Source: Mucilaginibacter pankratovii (lineage in GTDB: Bacteria; Bacteroidota; Bacteroidia; Sphingobacteriales; Sphingobacteriaceae). Taken from it: a DNA stretch of 64,000 nt. Positions 58,813-64,000 of the stretch are shown here, in pieces. The notes under the pieces were generated by a model, which was not told the DNA's origin, made no database searches, and was given only the letters and a program-made list of their open reading frames with translations. Position 1 is the stretch's first letter. Every line of letters begins with the position of its first letter. Where the stretch lies: the NCBI RefSeq assembly GCF_014773265.1, contig NZ_JACWMY010000018.1, positions 31,640 to 95,639 on the forward strand, written 5' to 3'. The translations under genes were made by a program, and so were the position numbers.

Positions 58813-59919
58813 ATGAGTAAACCCCATTACCCCATACTGGATGGCCTGCGCGGTACTGCCGCCGTATTGGTAGTTATCTTCCATCTTTTTGAGGCTTATT
58901 TCCCCGAACTGCCCAAACACCCGATGCATCATGGTTACCTCGCGGTAGATTTTTTTTACTTGCTCTCGGGCTTTGTGGTAGGCTACGCGTATGACGACCG
59001 CTGGGCACAGGGCATGACGATAAAGCAATTCTTCAAAATAAGGTTCATTCGCCTGCATCCGCTGGTAATACTGGGCACCATCGTTGGCGCCGTCTGTTTC
59101 TGGTTCGATCCGTATAAGGATATGCAGATAGTAGATATCGGCAAGTTTGTTACGGTAATACTGCTTGGTTTTACACTTTTGCCTGCTACTACTGACGTGC
59201 GAGGCTGGGGCGAAACACACCCGCTGGATGGCCCCTGCTGGAGCTTGATGCAGGAATACATTGCCAATATTCTTTACGCCGTTATAGGCCGTAAGCTAAG
59301 CAAAGGCGGGCTTTGGGCAGTAGTTATTATAAGTGGAATGGTGCTTTTGGTGGTATCGGTAGATCATGGCGATCTGGGTACCGGCTGGGGCTACGCCAAA
59401 ATTAAATCGGCCTTTATTGCCGATTGGTTCTACGGAAAAGGCTCGGAAGGGTATCCTAATATCTGGGTTGCGCCGGTGCGCATGATGTTCCCTTTCTTTG
59501 CGGGGCTATTGCTTTTCCGCACAGGTAAATTGATAAGGGTACCTATGGCCTATACAGTTTGCTCTTTATTGCTTGCTGCATTATTCTTCTTCCCATGGTA
59601 CAGTTGGAACGGTTACTTCGATGCGCTTTGCATCATCATTATCTTCCCGATAATTGTAGCGGCAGGTGCGGGCGGCGAAATCAGCGGCCGATGGGCAAAG
59701 CTGTGTAAATTCTCGGGCGATATATCGTACCCCATTTACATTATGCACTACCCGTTCATTTACGTATACACTTTCTGGATAGCCAAAACAAAACCCGCGC
59801 CGTCAACGGTAATACCTGTAGCCGCAGGTTTGTTCTTCTTCTTCATTATACTGGCTTACGCCGCACTGAAATTGTTTGATGAACCGGTGAGGAAGTGGTT
59901 GAAGGCGAAGCTAGTCTGA
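58813..59919 (+). CDS. Acyltransferase family 3 membrane protein
   Basis: 368 residues with about ten membrane helices. The N-terminal LDGLRGTAAVLVVIFHL and FFYLLSGFVVGY segments with the Arg-His active region are the acyltransferase 3 signature, and the CWSLMQEYIANILYAVIG and SYPIYIMHYPF blocks are also typical. It moves acyl groups onto sugars of exopolysaccharides, lipids or peptidoglycan in the cell envelope. No adjacent polysaccharide genes; the receiver is unknown. Its stop falls in a repeat arm. Confidence 0.93.
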   Translation: MSKPHYPILDGLRGTAAVLVVIFHLFEAYFPELPKHPMHHGYLAVDFFYLLSGFVVGYAYDDRWAQGMTIKQFFKIRFIRLHPLVILGTIVGAVCFWFDPYKDMQIVDIGKFVTVILLGFTLLPATTDVRGWGETHPLDGPCWSLMQEYIANILYAVIGRKLSKGGLWAVVIISGMVLLVVSVDHGDLGTGWGYAKIKSAFIADWFYGKGSEGYPNIWVAPVRMMFPFFAGLLLFRTGKLIRVPMAYTVCSLLLAALFFFPWYSWNGYFDALCIIIIFPIIVAAGAGGEISGRWAKLCKFSGDISYPIYIMHYPFIYVYTFWIAKTKPAPSTVIPVAAGLFFFFIILAYAALKLFDEPVRKWLKAKLV

Positions 59920-60038
59920 ACCTGGATTTATACGATTCTCTATATTAAGGGATTTGATTTGCAACCGGCAACCTAATTAACCGACTTGCAAATCAAAATC
60001 CCTTAAATCGTATAAATCCGCTTAATCCCTGTTCAGAC
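59914..60038. repeat. Long inverted repeat filling a convergent spacer
   Basis: Arms of about 51-53 bases (59914-59964 and 59986-60038) match as inverted copies with an eight to ten-base bulge in each; shared blocks are GTCTGAAC, GGATTTATACGATT, AAGGGATTT and GATTTGCAA. The stop codon of the acyltransferase lies in the left arm. It could act as a bidirectional terminator and looks like a member of a repeat family. Confidence 0.85.
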
Positions 60039-60041
60039 GGA

Positions 60042-61166
60042 TTACAGCTTATTAAACCATCCCTTTTTCCAAAAGATAAAAAGTAATCCCACTCCAATGC
60101 CAAACATTAGGATGATGGCAAAAACATAACCGTGATGCCAATATAGTTCGGGCATATTGTCGGGTATCACATGGCCATGGTCGTCCGTGCGACTAAAGTT
60201 CATGCCATATACACCGGCGATGAAGGTAAGCGGGATAAATACCACCGAGATGATGGTGAGCACTTTCATGATCTCGTTCATGCGGTTGCTTACCATACTT
60301 AGGTACAGATCGATAATGCTACTGGTTACCTCTTTATAGCTTTCTACCATATCCATGGCCTGGATGCAATGGTCGTAAGCATCGCGCAGGTACAGCTTTA
60401 CGTCTTTAGTAATGAGCTCGCTTTCGCTGCGGATCATATCGTTTATCTTATCGCGCTCGGGCCAGCAAGAGCGGCGGATAACAATAAGCGTGCGCTTTAG
60501 CTGCTGCGCCTCAAACATGATACTTTTATCGGGGCTTTCGTAAAGCTTATCTTCGGTTTGGTCTATGCGGTCGCCAATTTGGGAGAGCACCACAAAATAA
60601 TTATCCAGGATGGTATCGGTAAGCGCGTAAAAAATATAGCCCGGCCCGGCAGTGCGGATAATACCCTTGCCTGCCTTTAGGCGCGTTTTTACCGGCTCAA
60701 AGTAATCCATATGGCTTTCCTCAAAGCTGATGATGATATTATCCTTTACAATACCACTAAACTGGCAGTTCACCAGTTCGTTCTCTTTATTAAAATAAAT
60801 GATGCGGCTGGTACCGAATACATAATCATCGTACTCATCAAATTTGGGACGTTGGTGGGTGTTTACCACATCCTCCAAAACCAGCTGGTTAATGCCCATA
60901 AATGTGCCGATATCTTCTATCAGTTTGGCATCGCCAAGGCCGTTTATCTTTATCCAGTGGGTATGGTCGGTACACTTTTTTATCTGCTGCGTTATGGTTT
61001 TCATATCGCGGCCCTCGCTGGTTTGCAGGTCGGTTTCGTTAAACGAGTAGATAACGATCTGCGGTTCTAACGCATCGTCCGGAATATCTATAGTGCCGGG
61101 GCGTGCGCCAACTTCAAACTTACGTTTCTTGTTTTTAAAGTGTACCCGTTTGGTAAAAGAGCTCAT
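60042..61166 (-). CDS. corA: CorA family magnesium/cobalt transporter
   Basis: 374 residues. N-terminal cytoplasmic funnel, then two membrane helices with the YGMNF (GMN) signature in LTFIAGVYGMNFSR followed by the last helix (YVFAIILMFGIGVGLLFIFW). It transports Mg2+ (and Co2+) as a pentamer. It starts one base after the WbqC-like stop and shares its transcript. Confidence 0.94.
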   Translation of the reverse strand: MSSFTKRVHFKNKKRKFEVGARPGTIDIPDDALEPQIVIYSFNETDLQTSEGRDMKTITQQIKKCTDHTHWIKINGLGDAKLIEDIGTFMGINQLVLEDVVNTHQRPKFDEYDDYVFGTSRIIYFNKENELVNCQFSGIVKDNIIISFEESHMDYFEPVKTRLKAGKGIIRTAGPGYIFYALTDTILDNYFVVLSQIGDRIDQTEDKLYESPDKSIMFEAQQLKRTLIVIRRSCWPERDKINDMIRSESELITKDVKLYLRDAYDHCIQAMDMVESYKEVTSSIIDLYLSMVSNRMNEIMKVLTIISVVFIPLTFIAGVYGMNFSRTDDHGHVIPDNMPELYWHHGYVFAIILMFGIGVGLLFIFWKKGWFNKL

Positions 61167-61778
61167 TTATAAATAATTTACAGCCTGCGGCCCCTGGTTA
61201 AACAGCAAATCTACGATGCTTTGGTTCTTCAAAAAGCCAATCCGCTCCTCAAAAACCTGAAAGTAGGGCTTTTGTTCCATATCCACAGGGTTTTTAGCAC
61301 TCATGGTATAACGCAGGTCGGTAAGGGTAGGGTATGCGGCCTCGTAAGTTTCGGTAAATTGTAAGGGCAGCTTTATTTTAAGCAGGCGTAGCAGCAGTTC
61401 CAGCAGTTCGGTATTATAATCGAACAGGTAGGGGTAATGCTTCTCATAAAAGGGCGAAAAATCATCCTCGTAATACTCAAAGTAAGCCGAACGGCGGTAG
61501 CAGGCCTGCAGGCTTAGCCAGTGCAGGCGCTGCCATTTAAAATCGTAGCTTATCTGCACGTCCTTTACCTTGGTGTGGTTCTTGGCACCTTTTATTACCG
61601 GCACCGTAAGCGCCAGCGAGCCATCAGGCGAGTAGATGTTTGTCCGGTTGCGGTAAGTTTGTTTGGGGAAGTGTTCCTCCTTTTCCATCAGCACATTTGG
61701 CTTAAACTTAACCAGGTGGGTAAAGTATTCCACCGGGGGCAGATAGAACATCGGTAAAACAGCACCATTCTCAATCAT
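61167..61778 (-). CDS. WbqC-like family protein
   Basis: 203 residues. LPMFYLPPVEYFTHL, KFKPNVLMEKEEHFPKQTYRNRTNIYSPDGSLALTVPVI and the KDVQISYDFKWQRLHWLSLQ block match the WbqC family, small proteins often found with O-antigen or capsule genes but of unclear activity. It lies directly before corA with no gap between stop and start. Confidence 0.88.
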   Translation of the reverse strand: MIENGAVLPMFYLPPVEYFTHLVKFKPNVLMEKEEHFPKQTYRNRTNIYSPDGSLALTVPVIKGAKNHTKVKDVQISYDFKWQRLHWLSLQACYRRSAYFEYYEDDFSPFYEKHYPYLFDYNTELLELLLRLLKIKLPLQFTETYEAAYPTLTDLRYTMSAKNPVDMEQKPYFQVFEERIGFLKNQSIVDLLFNQGPQAVNYL

Positions 61779-61788
61779 ATATATTTTT

Positions 61789-61796
61789 TATGTTTG
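61789..61796 (+). promoter_or_regulatory. -7 promoter box of the acyltransferase-glycosyltransferase pair
   Basis: TATGTTTG, exact TAnnTTTG. It includes the first in-frame ATG (61790), which argues that translation starts at the later ATG at 61817. Confidence 0.55.
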
Positions 61797-61816
61797 TGGC
61801 AAAATTGGTTAAAATA

Positions 61817-62701
61817 ATGTTAAAAAAGGCGGCAGACAGCATAGGTATATTTTTTTGGTACCTCTTCTCTTTACTGCCCTTTTGGTTTTTGTACCTCGTT
61901 TCTGATGGTTTATACGTGCTTATTTACTATGTAGCCAAGTACAGGCGACGGGTAGTGCGCGAGAACCTCAAAAATTCCTTCCCTGATAAAAGTGAAGCCG
62001 AACTGCTTAAAATAGAGAAGCAATACTTCAGATACATGGGCGATCTGCTGATGGAAACCTTTAAGATGATCAGTATATCCGAAAAGGAACTGCGCGCCCG
62101 GATGCACATGAAAAACCCCGAAATTGTGGAGCATTACTTTAGCCAGGGCAAAAGCATTATTGCGGCTGCCGGGCACTACGGCAACTGGGAAATGTCTGCA
62201 CTGGCCTTTGGGATGTTATCTCAAAATAAAACCATCATTGTTTACAAACCTTTGAGCAACCCGCGATTCGATGCCTTTTTAAACAAACAACGGGCGAGGT
62301 TCGGCTCGATGCTGGTAACCATGAAACAAACGCTGCGCACTATGATCTCCCTAAAGGATGAGCGCACGGTAAGCGTACTCGCATCCGACCAAACCCCCGG
62401 CGTAAACGAGGTTACCTATTTCACCACTTTTTTGAACCAGCCTACAGCGGTGTTTTTAGGTATCGAGAAAATTGCAAAAATGACGGACGCCGCAGTGGTG
62501 TTCTACCGGATAGAATGTATAAAGCGGGGTTATTACACTTACGAATTGGTACCACTGGTAGATAACCCCAAAGAAACCACGCAATACGAGATCACCAATA
62601 TGCAGGTAGGCTATTTGGAAAAGCAGATAAAGGAAACCCCGCAATATTGGCTTTGGAGCCACAGGCGCTGGAAATTTAAGCCGGAGGATTTTAAACGATG
62701 A
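61817..62701 (+). CDS. Lysophospholipid / lipid A-type acyltransferase (LpxL/HtrB family)
   Basis: 294 residues. N-terminal membrane anchor (IGIFFWYLFSLLPFWFLYLVSDGL) then the acyltransferase motif HYGNWE (H-x4-E, His120) and the PLSNPRFDAFLNKQRARFG and ASDQTPG blocks. The family adds late acyl chains to lipid A at the inner membrane. In Bacteroidota some members act on other lipids. It overlaps the glycosyltransferase by four bases. Confidence 0.92.
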   Translation: MLKKAADSIGIFFWYLFSLLPFWFLYLVSDGLYVLIYYVAKYRRRVVRENLKNSFPDKSEAELLKIEKQYFRYMGDLLMETFKMISISEKELRARMHMKNPEIVEHYFSQGKSIIAAAGHYGNWEMSALAFGMLSQNKTIIVYKPLSNPRFDAFLNKQRARFGSMLVTMKQTLRTMISLKDERTVSVLASDQTPGVNEVTYFTTFLNQPTAVFLGIEKIAKMTDAAVVFYRIECIKRGYYTYELVPLVDNPKETTQYEITNMQVGYLEKQIKETPQYWLWSHRRWKFKPEDFKR

Positions 62702-63738
62702 GCAATTTCCCAAAAGTTGCCGTTGTGATACTCAACTGGAACGGCCTTAAACACCTGGAACAATTTTTACCAAGCATCCTGGCGTCAACATACCCAAACC
62801 TGGATGTTATTGTTGGCGATAATGCCTCTACGGATGGCTCGGTAGTATTTTTGCAGGCGAGGTATCCATCTGTAGGCATTATAGAAAATAAAGAGAATTA
62901 CGGCTTTACGGGCGGCTATAACCGCATACTTACACAGGTAGAAGCTGATTATTATGTGCTGCTTAACTCCGATGTAGAGGTTACGCCCGGTTGGATAGAA
63001 CCCGTTATTGCATTAATGGAAAGCGATGAGCGGATTGCAGCTGCGGGCCCCAAGTTAAAATCTTACACGCAGAAAACGCATTTCGAATACGCAGGCGCTG
63101 CCGGGGGCTTTATAGATCACTTTGGCTACCTGTTTTGCCGCGGGCGCATCTTTGATGCACTGGAAGAAGATTTGGGCCAGTACGATACGCAAAGTGAAGT
63201 TTTTTGGGTATCGGGCGCGGCCCTGTTCATCCGCAAAAAGCTGTGGGATGCCGCAGGTGGCCTGGATGAAAGTTTCTTTGCCCATATGGAAGAGATTGAT
63301 CTTTGCTGGCGACTGAAAAATATGGGCTACAAGGTAATGTATTGCCCGCAATCAACCGTATACCATGTTGGCGGGGCTACGCTCAATGCCGAGAGCCCTT
63401 TTAAAACTTATCTCAATTTCCGCAATAATCTGCTCATGCTGAAAAATAACCTCACTTTTTGGCGGGCGGTTTGGGTTATAGGCATCCGCTTTTGGATGGA
63501 CCTGCTGGCATTGGCCAAGTTCCTGGCGGAAGGCAAAACGAAAAACGCCTGGGCCATCAGCAAGGCGCACCAGAATTTTGTACGCCGCTTGTTCTGGAAA
63601 ACAAAGGCCAACCATTTAAAGGTAAAAGGCATTGCCTGGCAGCACCTAACCGGCTACTATGCCCGCAGTATTGTTTGGGACTTTTTTGTAGGAAAAAAAC
63701 GAAAGTTTTCGCAACTGATTGCAAAGGCTTTTCAGTAA
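62698..63738 (+). CDS. Family 2 glycosyltransferase
   Basis: 346 residues. VVILNWNGLKHLEQFL, GDNASTDGS and the LLNSDVEVTPGW (DXD region) are the nucleotide-sugar binding motifs, and MEEIDLCWRLKNMGYK is the acceptor-side ED block of the rhamnosyltransferase-like GT2 group. The C-terminal part has a membrane-associated amphipathic region. It overlaps the acyltransferase gene, suggesting joint action on a cell-envelope lipid or glycan. Confidence 0.93.
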   Translation: MSNFPKVAVVILNWNGLKHLEQFLPSILASTYPNLDVIVGDNASTDGSVVFLQARYPSVGIIENKENYGFTGGYNRILTQVEADYYVLLNSDVEVTPGWIEPVIALMESDERIAAAGPKLKSYTQKTHFEYAGAAGGFIDHFGYLFCRGRIFDALEEDLGQYDTQSEVFWVSGAALFIRKKLWDAAGGLDESFFAHMEEIDLCWRLKNMGYKVMYCPQSTVYHVGGATLNAESPFKTYLNFRNNLLMLKNNLTFWRAVWVIGIRFWMDLLALAKFLAEGKTKNAWAISKAHQNFVRRLFWKTKANHLKVKGIAWQHLTGYYARSIVWDFFVGKKRKFSQLIAKAFQ

Positions 63739-63783
63739 AACCACGCAATTTTATGCCAGTTTTTTAAGAAATTTAGCCCTTGT

Positions 63784-63890
63784 TGGTGTTGTCACCAACA
63801 AGCCCGTGAAGTAATCAGATACGTAATAACTCCATTGCCTTTTCGGTGGTCATCCATTTACAGGCATCCGCTTTGTTGGTGACAACACCA
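63784..63890. repeat. Inverted pair of quasi-palindromes
   Basis: TGGTGTTGTCACCAACAA (63784-63801) and its exact inverted copy at 63873-63890 are 71 bases apart; the first is itself almost a palindrome (TTGTTGGTG / CACCAACAA). The spacer between reads on the minus strand as a short open stretch (ADACKWMTTEKAMELLRI) that ends with a stop, without a start codon I would trust. Confidence 0.65.
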
Positions 63891-63896
63891 TAGCCG

Positions 63897-64000
63897 TTAA
63901 CTTAAGGGATTAAATATATCATCAACAATCTGAAAAGCCGCTTTTTTGCCTTTTTTGGGTTCAATAAGCAAATGTTTTATAATGGGAAAGATGAATAATT
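63897..64000 (-). CDS. C-terminal end of an unknown protein (partial at right edge)
   Basis: On the minus strand an open frame enters from the right edge and ends at TAA (63897-63899), giving FPIIKHLLIEPKKG followed by KKAAFQIVDDIFNPLS. The amino-acid pattern looks like real protein (charged turn, amphipathic helix) rather than random sequence. The start lies outside the window. Too short for a family call. Confidence 0.4.
   Translation of the reverse strand, partial: LFIFPIIKHLLIEPKKGKKAAFQIVDDIFNPLS

Noticed and set aside
58798..59220. Minus-strand frame of 140 codons at the acyltransferase start
   Set aside because: Antisense to the membrane acyltransferase with strong family motifs; no own signals.

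Overview
The window looks like the chromosome of a Bacteroidota bacterium of the family Sphingobacteriaceae, most like Mucilaginibacter or Pedobacter. The reasons are: an outer-membrane protein of the PorP/SprF family next to a giant protein with a gliding/type IX (type B) C-terminal sorting domain, many short lipoprotein signal peptides, an NtrC-type regulator, and above all promoters of the Bacteroidota type (TTTG about 20 bases before TAnnTTTG) just upstream of start codons, with few Shine-Dalgarno sequences. Genus assignment is inference. No phage, insertion sequence, CRISPR array, tRNA or rRNA was seen; the DNA reads as core chromosome.

Layout. 1-6.4 kb: end of a TPR-like protein, a sorbosone/glucose-dehydrogenase-like lipoprotein, a secreted Gly/Asn/Arg-rich repeat protein, an aldo/keto reductase, and a four-gene operon (DinB, lipoprotein, SCO1, cytochrome c). 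6.6-15.8 kb: a candidate 29-residue peptide, GH1 glycosidase, TPR sensor kinase, glutaryl-CoA-type acyl-CoA dehydrogenase, folB with an FAD-linked oxidase, a thioesterase next to a stand-alone EF-Tu-domain-3-like protein, a small heat-shock protein and YajQ. 15.9-27.1 kb: ppk1-ppx, a candidate small RNA, ubiX, an S41 peptidase, mtaB, lgt, GtrA, inositol monophosphatase, Nfu and purB. 27.2-34.7 kb: a complete RND efflux operon (TolC, adaptor, pump) between two TetR-type regulators.

34.7-50.4 kb: OsmC, the PorP/SprF plus giant adhesin pair (type IX secretion), a fused SpmA-SpmB membrane protein, a DinB/DUF3052 pair, an OsmC-MetZ-maleylpyruvate-isomerase-like cluster, a MORN-type secreted protein and an OmpA protein. 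50.4-58.5 kb: a membrane-anchored rhamnose-mutarotase family protein with an alpha-L-fucosidase, a surface-antigen barrel, a sigma-54-type response regulator, RNase P RNA on the minus strand, a lipoprotein MsrA, DUF3820, a metallo-beta-lactamase-fold enzyme and an SRPBCC protein. 58.5-64 kb: acyltransferase 3, CorA, WbqC, a lipid A-type acyltransferase with a glycosyltransferase, and the end of one more minus-strand gene at the right edge.

Intergenic spaces are rich in inverted repeats, several of which look like members of dispersed families (for example, two nearly identical 38-base copies at 6492 and 56618). The most unusual items are a short promoter-to-terminator unit near 18.9 kb with no reading frame, the EF-Tu-like single domain, the anchored mutarotase beside a fucosidase, and operator-like dyads at the efflux regulator. 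None amounts to a clearly new defence or mobile system; everything here is called from sequence reading alone, without database searches.
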